Positions 34,833 through 43,371 of a DNA stretch of 64,000 nt are shown here, piece after piece (position 1 is the first letter of the stretch; every line of letters starts with the position of its first letter). Below the pieces are notes generated by a model. It worked only from the letters and a program-made list of their open reading frames with translations, had not been told where the DNA came from and ran no database searches. This DNA comes from Nocardioides sp. J54 (GTDB taxonomy: Bacteria > Actinomycetota > Actinomycetes > Propionibacteriales > Nocardioidaceae). The stretch covers positions 1 to 64,000 of the forward strand of contig NZ_JAER01000011.1 in assembly GCF_000519005.1 (NCBI RefSeq), in the 5' to 3' direction. The position numbers and the translations under genes were made by a program.

Positions 34833-36284
34833 CTAGACGCCTCGCGCGAGTGGCAGCGCGGCTACGGCGAAGCCCTGAGCCTGCTGTCCCCAGAGCCGCC
34901 GCGTTTCGCACGACGCCTGGATCGCCGCCTGCTCGATCGCGGCGACAGCGCGCTCGAGCTCGTCAGGATCGCTCGCGCTGACGGCGACGAAGCCGGTTGC
35001 CCGTAGGACGCCGTGGCCGGCGGTCAGGTCCGCCTCCTGCTGGAGAACGTCCTGGTACTCGGCCGCCTGTTGTGCGTCGTCGATCTGCCCGATCTTCTGT
35101 CGCTGGGCGGCGTCGGAGATGTACTCGGTCTTCTTCTTGCGGATGTCCCGAGCCGCTCTGTCGGTGCGCATCGGCGTATAGAGGATGGAGAACGTCCGCC
35201 GGATCCCGGAGGAGAGGAGCAGTGGTGCCAGGAAGCCAGGGAAGACCAGTGAGCGCGGCCACTCGCTGATCCAGAGAACGCAGTGGTGCGCGGAGTCGCT
35301 GCGAAGGCTGCCCCACGACTCGGTCACAGCTACCGGGCCGGCTGTCGCCAGATCACGGCCGACATCGCCGTGCCGCTCCAGGGCGCCCGCGACGGCCGGG
35401 TCGTAGGCCGAGCGAAGAATGAGGGCAAGGTCGCCAGGCGTAAGCCAGTCCGAGGGGGAGAGGTCTGCTGACCGAAGGGCCGCGAGCGTAGTCGCCATCT
35501 CCTGGCGGAGTACTGCGGCAGCGCCGCGGTTCCCGCCACCTGCGGCCCGGATCGCTCGACCAGCCGTCTTGATGTCGAGGGAGATCGAGATGGTGCTTGC
35601 GTGGCGCTCGCCGGCCGGGCCGGCGCGGTCGACGAGCTCGCCGTAAGTCCTCGACGCCCAGGTCTCGGTCCGGTTCCCGTGCTGCTCCCACCAGTCCGCC
35701 AGTCCCTTTCCGGAGTCGGGGAGCGTGCGCTCCATGACCTGGAGCGAAGCCAGGCGTCCGGATCGGCAGGCGGTCGCGAGCACGCGCCCCCAGCTGACCA
35801 CCCGACGTTCCTGCTCCGCGGGGTCGAGCAGCACGAAGGCGGGGTGGGAGACGCCGACGATCGCGGTGAGTGTGGCGGCGTGCGGGTCGTGGACCATGAC
35901 TGCGCTGGTCTCCGGATCGACCCACTGCCTGAGCCGAGCGGCATCACCGGGCAGCGCCAGTGTTCCTGCCGGGCGCGGTTTGACCACGCGGCGTCGGTAC
36001 AACAGTTGACCGCCAGCGGAGCGCCAAAGCCACCGTGCTCCGATGGGTCCCCACTCGATGATCTTCCGGCCACCGACGCCGACGAATCCGAACACGACGA
36101 AGACGAGGATGATCGGAAAGGTCATGACGACCGCGCCCAGATAGAGGCCCAGGATCAGGGTCCCGGCGGCCAGGCTCGCCATCACGAGCTGCGGACCTGA
36201 CAACCCGAGGAGGATCCCGCGCTTGGTGAGCCGCGAGAACTTGATCGGTGTCAGCGACGGTTCGGCGCTGCTCGGCGTACTCAC
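34833..36284 (-). CDS. SCO6880-family type IV secretion protein
   Basis: 483 residues with two adjacent membrane segments near the N-terminus (about 32-75: LVMASLAAGTLILGLYLGAVVMTFPIILVFVVFGFVG) followed by a large cytoplasmic region. The pattern of a PrgI-like double span plus soluble domain fits the SCO6880 family found next to VirB4 in actinobacterial conjugation systems. No Walker motif is visible, so it may complement the short VirB4. Start ATG at 36284 lies 6 bp after the TrbL-like stop. Confidence 0.82.
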   Translation of the reverse strand: MSTPSSAEPSLTPIKFSRLTKRGILLGLSGPQLVMASLAAGTLILGLYLGAVVMTFPIILVFVVFGFVGVGGRKIIEWGPIGARWLWRSAGGQLLYRRRVVKPRPAGTLALPGDAARLRQWVDPETSAVMVHDPHAATLTAIVGVSHPAFVLLDPAEQERRVVSWGRVLATACRSGRLASLQVMERTLPDSGKGLADWWEQHGNRTETWASRTYGELVDRAGPAGERHASTISISLDIKTAGRAIRAAGGGNRGAAAVLRQEMATTLAALRSADLSPSDWLTPGDLALILRSAYDPAVAGALERHGDVGRDLATAGPVAVTESWGSLRSDSAHHCVLWISEWPRSLVFPGFLAPLLLSSGIRRTFSILYTPMRTDRAARDIRKKKTEYISDAAQRQKIGQIDDAQQAAEYQDVLQQEADLTAGHGVLRATGFVAVSASDPDELERAVAAIEQAAIQASCETRRLWGQQAQGFAVAALPLARGV

Positions 36285-36290
36285 TGCCGA

Positions 36291-37616
36291 TCACTTCCAT
36301 CCTGCGGACTCGGCAAGTGTCGAGTCCGCGACCGGCGGCGGGACCGTCGATGGCGCCGCCGAATCGTGAGCCTGGGCTTGACCCGTCGCCTGGGCGGCAA
36401 CGAAGCCTCCGAGCCGTGGGCCGGCCGCCGCTGCTTCCTTCGCCACGACCGCGCCCGCGGCGACCGCGCCGCCCGCGGCGACCGCGCCGCCCGCGGCGGC
36501 CGCGCCCCCCGAGGCACCGGCTGCCGTCAGGCCACGGGAACCGCCACCAGCGGTGGCGCCGCCTGACGTCGTTCCGGCCGGTCCGCCACCGCCCGCCGTT
36601 GGCGTGACCGCGGGCGGCCCACCGGTCGTCATACCTCCGCCCCCGTCCCCGAGGATCTTGGTGGGCTCGCTGCCGGTGCGGCGCGCGAGCGGGATCGGCA
36701 TCGGCCGGTTGAGCGACGCCTTGGCCTCCTGTTCGGCGGACATCGCGTGGTACATGTCGAAGCCCATGAAGGCGATGGCCTTGTAGGTCAGGTACGGCGC
36801 GAAGCCGGCCATCAGCATCAGGACGACGCCGGCCATCGGCTGGCTCACGGACTCCAGGTCCGCGTCGATCGGGGCCGAGACCTGAGCGGTGGCGAGCAGG
36901 AAGATCACCACGAGGACGACCTTCGAGAGGATCATGGCGATCACGAAGGTCGCCCAGCGGCTGAGCCAGGTGCGGGTGTGGTCCCAGCTGGATCCGGCCA
37001 GGGCGATGGGCGCGAACACGATCGCGATGAGCAGAAGGGCCTTCCGGATCAGGAGGCTGATCCAGACCACCATCGCGCCGATGATGGCGAGGCTGGCGAG
37101 GAAGATCGTCAGGATCGCGCCGGCGCCCGGGGCGCTGAGGTTGATCGCGCCGAGTCCGGCGGCGAGTACGGCGACCTTGTCGCCCATCTCGTTCATGTTG
37201 GTGCCGGCGGCGTTGACGATGCCGATGCAGAGCTGGTCGGTGATCTCGAGCGCCGTAGCGAGCAGAGCGAGGGCGACGAAGGATCCCAGGATCGATTTCG
37301 CGAGCCCGAGCGCAGCTCTGGAGAGAGCGGCTGGCTCACGGCGGATCATGCCGCCGATGACCTGGAGCATGAAGAAGCCGAGCATCACGAAGACGCCGAC
37401 GCCAAACATGATGTTGTAGACCTTCGTGTACTCACCGCTGGTCACATCGACGACGGTCGTGGTGTCGATGACCTTCCACACCGAGGTGAACATCCATTCG
37501 GCCGCACCGCCCATGCCCTGGGCGAGCCAATCGAATGGCGCTGTCACAACTGCGCCGGCCGCATCGCCAGCGGCGTTGCAGACCTCGTGAATCACCGGGA
37601 CGTCGCAGACACTCAT
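36291..37616 (-). CDS. TrbL/VirB6-like conjugation channel protein
   Basis: 441-residue polytopic membrane protein: an N-terminal extracellular segment with Cys (VCDVPVIHEVCNAAG), about five to six spans between 75 and 300, then a cytoplasmic tail. The tail (from about 335) is low-complexity Gly/Ala/Pro with near-repeats GGAVAAG encoded by repeated 19-base units at about 36450-36500. It forms part of the inner-membrane channel in type IV secretion. It follows the DUF6112-like genes in the same direction. Confidence 0.85.
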   Translation of the reverse strand: MSVCDVPVIHEVCNAAGDAAGAVVTAPFDWLAQGMGGAAEWMFTSVWKVIDTTTVVDVTSGEYTKVYNIMFGVGVFVMLGFFMLQVIGGMIRREPAALSRAALGLAKSILGSFVALALLATALEITDQLCIGIVNAAGTNMNEMGDKVAVLAAGLGAINLSAPGAGAILTIFLASLAIIGAMVVWISLLIRKALLLIAIVFAPIALAGSSWDHTRTWLSRWATFVIAMILSKVVLVVIFLLATAQVSAPIDADLESVSQPMAGVVLMLMAGFAPYLTYKAIAFMGFDMYHAMSAEQEAKASLNRPMPIPLARRTGSEPTKILGDGGGGMTTGGPPAVTPTAGGGGPAGTTSGGATAGGGSRGLTAAGASGGAAAAGGAVAAGGAVAAGAVVAKEAAAAGPRLGGFVAAQATGQAQAHDSAAPSTVPPPVADSTLAESAGWK

Positions 37617-37626
37617 GACAGGTTCC

Positions 37627-37932
37627 TCAGACCTGCTGGCCGACGTTCCAGAAGAAGTTCACCAGGGTCACGGAGGCGCCGCAGACAATCGCGGCGCCGA
37701 GCGCTACGAGGACGCCGAGTTTGCCGCGACCGGCGAGGTGCGGGTTGGACGAGTTGGCTCCCAACGCCCACACGATGGCCGAGATGATCAGGGCGAGTAC
37801 GGCGAGGACCAGACCGACCGTCATCGATGCCCCGACGATCTTCTTGAGCTGGCCGATTCCAGGCAGGCCGTTGGAGTTCGGATCGATCTGGATGTCGAGG
37901 GGGAGCAGGAGAGCTGCAGTGAGAAGGTTCAT
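37627..37932 (-). CDS. DUF6112-like small membrane protein (pilin-like)
   Basis: 101 residues with a signal-like N-terminus and two hydrophobic spans (about 36-57 and 72-94). The layout resembles VirB2-type pilin subunits and the DUF6112 family of actinobacterial elements. The core LKKIVGASMTVGLVLAVLALIISAIVWALGANS...GKLGVLVALGAAIVCGA parallels the next protein, indicating tandem duplication. It likely contributes to the channel or pilus. Confidence 0.75.
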   Translation of the reverse strand: MNLLTAALLLPLDIQIDPNSNGLPGIGQLKKIVGASMTVGLVLAVLALIISAIVWALGANSSNPHLAGRGKLGVLVALGAAIVCGASVTLVNFFWNVGQQV

Positions 37933-37965
37933 CGGAGGGCTCCTGACGTCGGACGGGCGGACGTC

Positions 37966-38262
37966 TTAGAGGTGTGCGCCGATGTCCAGCAGCCAGTTCG
38001 CCCAACCCAGGGCGGCACCGGTCAGCGTGGCTCCGCCTATCGCGACGAAACAGCCAACCTTCGCCTTCTGGGCTGTGTGCCAGCTACCAGAGTTGGACGC
38101 GATGGCCCAGGTCGTAGCCGAGATGACGAGCATGAGTACGGCGATGATCAGGCCATAGGTCAGGAGGGCACCGACGATGGCTCGGAGGTCACCGGCGCCG
38201 CCGACTGCACCGAAGTCTGGGCCAACTTCAGCCCTGACCAGATTGCGTGGGCTCACGGTCAT
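37966..38262 (-). CDS. DUF6112-like small membrane protein, second copy
   Basis: 98 residues from ATG 38262 (38289 is another option). Core: GDLRAIVGALLTYGLIIAVLMLVISATTWAIASNSGSWHTAQKAKVGCFVAIGGATLTGAALGWANWLLDIG. The two spans and their spacing match the neighbouring 101-aa protein. Tandem small membrane proteins next to TrbL and NlpC genes are usual in this system. N-terminus uncertain. Confidence 0.72.
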   Translation of the reverse strand: MTVSPRNLVRAEVGPDFGAVGGAGDLRAIVGALLTYGLIIAVLMLVISATTWAIASNSGSWHTAQKAKVGCFVAIGGATLTGAALGWANWLLDIGAHL

Positions 38263-38331
38263 CAGGTGCGCGGCGGAGACCGCGCGCATCTGGCGGGGTC
38301 GAGCCCTCAAACGGTGGACACTTCTTGGCGG

Positions 38332-39450
38332 TCAACCCAGCCGGCGAACGGTCATGACCTCACCCGCGAACTCACCGATCGTTCCGTAGCGGACGACATC
38401 GCCAGTCCGGGGCGCGTGCAGGATCCGGTCGCCGCCGACGTAGATGGCGACGTGGTGTGGGCGGCCGGCGCCCGGATAGCCGAAGAAGATCAGGTCTCCG
38501 GGCCGCTTGTCGCTCCACGCGATGCCCTGTCCGGCGTGAATCTGGGAGCCGCTGTAGTGGGGGAGTCGGATGCGTCCCCCTGAGGCTTGGTATGCGGCGT
38601 AGAGCACGAGGCCGGAGCAGTCGAAACCTCCGCCGGTGGGTCCTTCAAAGTTGCCTCCGCCCCAGACGTACGGCTTGCCGAGTTGTGTGGCTGCCGCAGT
38701 GACGAAGGCCCCAGGGAAGCCCGGTGGGAGGTTCGCGGGAAGCTCGCCGGCGGGCTGGGCGCAGTCGAGGTTGCTGGTGAGCGCGACGCCGCTGAGAGCG
38801 CTCAGGACCTTCTCGGCGATCGGCTGGTTGACGGCGTACCGGTCCGGATACGCGGATACCTGCACAGCCTGCGCTGCGGCTCCTGGGTCCATCGACTGCC
38901 AACCATTGATGTCGAGGAGTCCGCGCGGAGACCCGTGGTTGGGCCCGTTCGGCCCGCCGTAGAAGGCACGGGTCGACCAGACCGGATCCATGAGGTTCTC
39001 GACCGCGCCCCAGCCTGCGGCGGGTCTCTGTTGGAACATGCCAACGGAGTCGTGGTCGCTGCCGTCACCGTCGTTGGGGATGTCCGCGGAATGTGGGTAG
39101 GCGCTCGTGTTCGACAGGACTCGGAGTGACGACTCCGTCAGGGCGGTCATGATCGCGATGAGCTGACCGCGCGCCGGTATCTGCTGCTGGTTGCCGACGG
39201 CGATGATCGTCGCGGCCCGCGTGAGCTGTTGCTTGTCGAGGGTGACTGTCTCGCCGTGCGTGTTAGTGGCGGAGAGCCCCTCCGGGACAGGGCCAGCAAC
39301 GCCGAGGCTCGAGGTCGCCTGGCCGTCCCACATGCAGCTGCCTGATCCTGCGGCTGCCGGGCTCACGAGTGTTGCCACTCCGAGGACGGCGGCTCCAGGC
39401 GCGAGCAGGACTGCGGCTGCGGCGCCGACGGCGAGGACCTTCATGCCCAT
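38332..39450 (-). CDS. Lytic transglycosylase/NlpC-P60 cell-wall hydrolase
   Basis: 372 residues with a signal peptide (MGMKVLAVGAAAAVLLAPGAAVLGV). An internal segment with TALTESSLRVLSN and DSVGMFQQRP matches a transglycosylase-like domain (catalytic Glu in ALTES). The C-terminal NlpC/P60 domain (from about 245) has FDCSGLVLYAAY with the catalytic Cys, PHHVAIYVGG with the His, and a third polar residue near HAPRTG. Such enzymes open the peptidoglycan for the conjugation channel. Stop precedes the small membrane genes in the same direction. Confidence 0.88.
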   Translation of the reverse strand: MGMKVLAVGAAAAVLLAPGAAVLGVATLVSPAAAGSGSCMWDGQATSSLGVAGPVPEGLSATNTHGETVTLDKQQLTRAATIIAVGNQQQIPARGQLIAIMTALTESSLRVLSNTSAYPHSADIPNDGDGSDHDSVGMFQQRPAAGWGAVENLMDPVWSTRAFYGGPNGPNHGSPRGLLDINGWQSMDPGAAAQAVQVSAYPDRYAVNQPIAEKVLSALSGVALTSNLDCAQPAGELPANLPPGFPGAFVTAAATQLGKPYVWGGGNFEGPTGGGFDCSGLVLYAAYQASGGRIRLPHYSGSQIHAGQGIAWSDKRPGDLIFFGYPGAGRPHHVAIYVGGDRILHAPRTGDVVRYGTIGEFAGEVMTVRRLG

Positions 39451-39456
39451 CCGGGC

Positions 39457-40122
39457 TCACCTCAGTGGATTGTCGAGCTCGGAGAGGCGCAGGACGTGGC
39501 AGCGCTCGAAGGACGGCTGGCAGGCGACGAAGATCGTGAAGGAGACCGGGTACGACGACTCGGCCACCTCGCCGTTCCAGACTCCGGTGCGGTGACGGGT
39601 GCCCGTGATCGTCACGGCTGTCGTCCCTGGGCGCAGATGCCCGTGTGCTTGCTCGACGGCGTCTGCCCAGGAGTCAGGCACGTAGGCCTCGTCGATCTCC
39701 ATGGTCTGCTCGACTTCCATCGCACCGAGGTCGAGCCATTGCTCCACGGTCGGGAGGTACGTCGCGACGTCGGTTAGCAGGCCGGGTGTCTCCTCGCCGG
39801 AGGGATCGGCGTCGGCCAGGACTGCCGAGGTGTAGTCGGTCGGAAGGAACCCTGCCGTTGTGTCCCAGTCGAACAGCGAGACCGCCACGGCCCGGGCGTA
39901 GGCCACCGCGTCGGTAGTGTGCGGCAGAGAGCGATCCCGCAGGGTGTCGACCGGGTTGGTCGGGTCCGCCACGACCTCGACAGCCGTGGGTGGCCCGTCG
40001 GGTGCTCCGGAGGATGTGCCGCCAGGTCCGCGGATAAGGCCGTAGATGCCGATGGCCGCGGTCAGAATCGCGAGCGCGCATCCGAGGAGAAGCATGATCT
40101 GGCGGCCGGTCAGGTTGGACAT
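39457..40122 (-). CDS. VirB8/TraM-like single-span protein
   Basis: 221 residues: cytoplasmic start, one membrane segment (about 10-30: MLLLGCALAILTAAIGIYGLI), then an extracytoplasmic region predicted to form an NTF2-like fold as in VirB8/TcpC. WLDLGAMEVEQTMEIDEAYVPD and the final strand-rich part with two Cys fit that type. It lies 6 bp upstream of the NlpC gene. No catalytic motif; likely a scaffold of the channel. Confidence 0.65.
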   Translation of the reverse strand: MSNLTGRQIMLLLGCALAILTAAIGIYGLIRGPGGTSSGAPDGPPTAVEVVADPTNPVDTLRDRSLPHTTDAVAYARAVAVSLFDWDTTAGFLPTDYTSAVLADADPSGEETPGLLTDVATYLPTVEQWLDLGAMEVEQTMEIDEAYVPDSWADAVEQAHGHLRPGTTAVTITGTRHRTGVWNGEVAESSYPVSFTIFVACQPSFERCHVLRLSELDNPLR

Positions 40123-40172
40123 CGGAGCTCCGAGTGGCGACGTATTTCAGGGACGCCCGATAGGTGCGCTGA

Positions 40173-41132
40173 CTATGCCGATGTCGCGGCGTGCCGACGC
40201 GCGGCAACGAGCTGGTCGCGGAACGCGATCGTCGCTGTCACGACGCGGTCGAAGCGCTCCCAATCGCTGCGTGTGAGCTGGGCGGCGAGGGCGTCGACGT
40301 CGTACAGCTCCGTCCACCCGTCGAGCTCGGTCCAGGTCAGGTTGAAGGAGCGGACGCTTCTGTAGTGGCTGCTCGGTCCGTGGCTGCGCTTGAGGTTCTT
40401 GCGGCCCTTCTCGCGCGCCTCGCGCTCGGCACGCTCCCGTGCCTCGCGCGCCAGCCGCGCGAGATCCGTCTCTTCCTCCGGCTGAGGCCGTTGCGCCTGG
40501 TCGAAGGCTTCCTTGACCTGGACGTAGAGCGGCTTCACCGGCTCACCCTGTTCGATCCTCTTCAGCGCGTCGTTCGCCATCGCGCGGATCTCCGGCGGCG
40601 TCGCCTTTCGGGAGGCCCAGTCCATGAGCGCGCAGACCCGCTCGTGGGTGTTGTACGACGCCTTGCCGGTGATTGCCATGGCCGCATGTGACCGAGCGTC
40701 ACCGGCTTCACCTGGCTCCGCACCGGGTGCGGACCCGGAGCCCCCGAACTGCGTCGCCTGCATCCGCCGCTCCGCGTCTTCGGCTCGAAGCGCCTTCAGT
40801 TCTCGGTAGAGCGCTGCCTTCTCGAGCTCGTTGAGCGGCTTGTGCAGCTGGTTCTCATCCTGCTCGGCGAGCAGCAGCGAGAGCTTGTCGGAGATCCCGG
40901 AGCGCACCCAGACCTTCATGGTGCGCCAGCCGAGCCGGCGTACGGCCTCGAGCCGCCGCCACCCGCACACGAGGACTCCTTCGGGGGTGATGGTGATCGG
41001 CTGGAGCATGCCGAGCCGTTCGATCGACTCCATGAGGGGCTTGAGGTCGCCGGGGTCCTTGCGGTGGCGGACGCCGACCGTGATCGAGTCGAGCGCTCGG
41101 TCGAGTTCGATGTGGCCGCGGATGTCAGGCAT
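40173..41132 (-). CDS. ParB-like partition/DNA-binding protein
   Basis: 319 residues. N-terminal ParB/Srx-like domain: RALDSITVGVRHRKDPGDLKPLMESIERLGMLQPITITPEGVLVCGWRRLEAVRRLGW, then NELEKAALYRELKAL typical of the HTH-linked part. The middle has a long Arg/Glu-rich helix (LAREARERAEREAREKGRKN). It may help partition, transfer regulation or replication of the element. Start overlaps the end of the upstream 269-aa gene by 8 bp. Confidence 0.84.
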   Translation of the reverse strand: MPDIRGHIELDRALDSITVGVRHRKDPGDLKPLMESIERLGMLQPITITPEGVLVCGWRRLEAVRRLGWRTMKVWVRSGISDKLSLLLAEQDENQLHKPLNELEKAALYRELKALRAEDAERRMQATQFGGSGSAPGAEPGEAGDARSHAAMAITGKASYNTHERVCALMDWASRKATPPEIRAMANDALKRIEQGEPVKPLYVQVKEAFDQAQRPQPEEETDLARLAREARERAEREAREKGRKNLKRSHGPSSHYRSVRSFNLTWTELDGWTELYDVDALAAQLTRSDWERFDRVVTATIAFRDQLVAARRHAATSA

Positions 41133-41934
41133 GGATCCGAGCCTTCGGTCGAGGAGCGGTCTCGCTGATCTCGAAGACGAGGAGGTCGTCGTCCAGGAGT
41201 TCGGCTACCGGGTGGCCGATGAGAAGTCGCAGAAGGACGCCGTGGCCGTCCGACGTACATGCCTCGTCGGGGTTCGGATTGCCAAGCACGATCCGCAGCA
41301 CCGTCGACCATGCCTCTTGCTCGATGTCGAGGAGTGCCCGCGCGGTGTGGTCGCGACGGAGGGCCGCGTGGGCCTTGGGGCGTGATCCGGATTCGACTAG
41401 GCGGGCGGAGATGTAGTCGAGCGTGCAGGTCGCCGTGTCTCGTGGCCAGCCGAGCGCGGTGAAGAGGTCGATCGTCGCGTCGACCGCTTCGTACGCGCCC
41501 GTCGGCGGAGTCTCGTCCCGGTTGAACGGCTCGACGGCGAGCGCGGGAAGGAAGTTGGGCAGGTCGGCGTCCGTGTCGCAGAACCGGCGTACGTCATGAT
41601 GCCTGGAGATCTCTGGCCGCCTGGCCTGGTCGACAGAACACAGGAGCCCGTCGGCGCGCTCCTCGGCAATGAGCGTGACCTTGACCGCCATGGTGACGAC
41701 GGCCCACGGGTCATCGGCCGTGCGCACCGCGTAGGTCCGCATTGCCTCGAACGCTGCTGCAGCTCCGGCGGTCGGGTCGCAGCGGTGCTTGATCGCGAGC
41801 GCCTCGTACTTCCGGGCGGCGTAGAGCATGAGGTCGTGGGCCTCGGCGTCGTGCTCCCACGCGTTCTGGCCGGACACCCGCAGACGGACGAGCAGCCGGC
41901 GCAGTCCAGTTGCGGTTTCGAATGAGTGGCTCAT
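41125..41934 (-). CDS. Unknown soluble protein, 269 aa
   Basis: Helical protein with an AWEHDAEAHDLMLYAARKYEALAIKHRCDP segment and a later HAALRRDHTARALLDIEQEAW. No recognised family; the early helices loosely resemble a sigma-factor region but no DNA-binding motif can be confirmed. Coupled to the ParB-like gene (8-bp overlap) and to the 114-aa gene upstream (4-bp overlap). Likely part of the replication/partition block. Confidence 0.72.
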   Translation of the reverse strand: MSHSFETATGLRRLLVRLRVSGQNAWEHDAEAHDLMLYAARKYEALAIKHRCDPTAGAAAAFEAMRTYAVRTADDPWAVVTMAVKVTLIAEERADGLLCSVDQARRPEISRHHDVRRFCDTDADLPNFLPALAVEPFNRDETPPTGAYEAVDATIDLFTALGWPRDTATCTLDYISARLVESGSRPKAHAALRRDHTARALLDIEQEAWSTVLRIVLGNPNPDEACTSDGHGVLLRLLIGHPVAELLDDDLLVFEISETAPRPKARIHA

Positions 41935-42275
41935 AGCGACAGTCCTTCCGTCTGATTTGCCGCCGGTATCGGCGCGGGGGAGTGGACCCCTCGTTGGACG
42001 GACCGCTGCTTCGTGATGGGAGTACGGCGTGCGCGGCGGATCATCTCGGCATGGAGGTCGATGCCGCGCCCGACCATAGGAGTGACGTACGAAGCGAGCT
42101 CGGTCGGGCGAATCCAGGCGATGCCCTTGGGCGCCTTTGCCGGAGCGTGCGCTTCAGTCGCCGACAGTGACGGATCTTGGTGATGAGCGAGGGCGCTCGC
42201 GGCCGCGTCGGTGTTCGGCACCGTTGGCTCGGGCGGACGGTAGCTGTGGCGGTGGTACTCGACGTGGGTGTTCAC
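41931..42275 (-). CDS. Small unknown protein, 114 aa
   Basis: Mostly disordered-looking start (HSYRPPEPTVPNTDAAASALAHHQD) then AWIRPTELASYVTPMVGRGIDLHAEMIRRARRTPI, a helical basic segment. Overlaps both neighbours by 4 bp (ATGA), which supports it. Function unknown; may assist the primase. Confidence 0.65.
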   Translation of the reverse strand: MNTHVEYHRHSYRPPEPTVPNTDAAASALAHHQDPSLSATEAHAPAKAPKGIAWIRPTELASYVTPMVGRGIDLHAEMIRRARRTPITKQRSVQRGVHSPAPIPAANQTEGLSL

Positions 42276-43180
42276 AGGTGGATCGCCTCAGTCCGCTGAG
42301 TAGGGCCCAGGCGGCTCCCGGGGCCGAGCCGGGACGCGATCCGAAAGGCGGAGTCGATGGTCGACTCGATCTCCCGATCGGGGAGGCCGGCGTACTGGGC
42401 GGCGGGCATCAAGTAGCTGACGGCGTTCGCGCGGCTCTGGCCGTCTTCGGCCATGCGGCATGACGCCCAGAAGAGGGCACGGTTGCGTCCGCCTTCGGGA
42501 GTCAGTGCAACTACCCGGGCGAGTGCCTCTGGTCGACATCCTGTGGGTGGGAGGCGGGAGGGTGGACCTACCGGCTTCAGTCGGGGCGGCTCCAGTAACT
42601 GGCGCAGCATGGCGGCGTCCAGCGACTTCGCCGGCTGGGTCGTCACCGCGAGGACGTCGTACGCCCTGTTCGCGCCGTCGACCTCGAGTCGCGACGGGGG
42701 AGCAATGACGTAGCCGCCATCGCCCCGGAAGTCGACGTGGGCGGACGGAACCTGCCAGGAGCGTTGCTCGTGGTCCGGCTCGGCGGGGTAGTAGGCGTGG
42801 ATCCCGCCTGACGGAGTGCGGACAAGCCAGCCCCAGCCGTCGGCGAGCCCCTCGGAGCGCGCGCGCTCGAACGCACCGAATCCGCTGCCTCCCGTGTGGA
42901 CGTCAACGTCGACGACGACGATGCCGGTGTGGGTGCCGGTGGGAAGACCGATGTTCGCTTCGGGGGTGCGCTCCCACCAGCTGTGAACGACGCGCGCGGA
43001 TGACGTCGCGTCATGGAATCCGTTGGGCGTGAGGGGCTGCTTGCCGCGCGGGACACATGGGAATACCGGGATCCCCAGGTTGGCGTAGCGGACCGCGGCG
43101 CCGGCCAGGGTGGGCTCGGCTGCGACGCGTTGCATCGTTGACACTGTCCACTGGGGGACTGGCTTTGCCGGGTCGAACAT
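42272..43180 (-). CDS. Bifunctional DNA primase/polymerase
   Basis: 302 residues from ATG 43180. N-terminal prim-pol domain: AVRYANLGIPVFPCVPRGKQPLTPNGFHDAT, WWERTPEANIGLPTGTHTGIVVVDVDVH with the metal-binding acidic triad, and YVIAPPSRL. The C-terminal part is a short helical PriCT-like region ending at GLPDREIESTIDSAFR. It could prime replication of the element after transfer. First gene of the coupled block to ParB; a 19-bp palindrome lies 23 bp upstream of its ATG. Confidence 0.88.
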   Translation of the reverse strand: MFDPAKPVPQWTVSTMQRVAAEPTLAGAAVRYANLGIPVFPCVPRGKQPLTPNGFHDATSSARVVHSWWERTPEANIGLPTGTHTGIVVVDVDVHTGGSGFGAFERARSEGLADGWGWLVRTPSGGIHAYYPAEPDHEQRSWQVPSAHVDFRGDGGYVIAPPSRLEVDGANRAYDVLAVTTQPAKSLDAAMLRQLLEPPRLKPVGPPSRLPPTGCRPEALARVVALTPEGGRNRALFWASCRMAEDGQSRANAVSYLMPAAQYAGLPDREIESTIDSAFRIASRLGPGSRLGPTQRTEAIHL

Positions 43181-43202
43181 GCCCCGACGTTGACCCGGGA
43201 GC

Positions 43203-43221
43203 GTTACCGGATTCCGGTAAC
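43203..43221. promoter_or_regulatory. 19-bp palindrome GTTACCGGA-T-TCCGGTAAC before the primase gene
   Basis: Perfect 9-bp arms around one base, 23 bp from the ATG. It is a good candidate operator for a repressor that controls the primase/ParB/conjugation transcript, or a replication origin element. Confidence 0.55.
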
Positions 43222-43371
43222 AAGGGCGGCGAACGTCGAGCGGAACGATGCGTTTCCGCAGGTCAGCGGCGTTCCCTAAGAAACCCGGGCGTTGCTGGCG
43301 TTGGCTGCTTGTGAGAGGAAGTGGTCGTCCCTTGCCGTGACGCGAACGCCCGGCCTGGTTCGACCGCGCGA

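Noticed and set aside
36450-36510. Short tandem GC-rich repeats taken as a possible regulatory repeat array
   Set aside because: They encode the Gly/Ala-rich tail of the TrbL-like protein and fit simple coding repeats.
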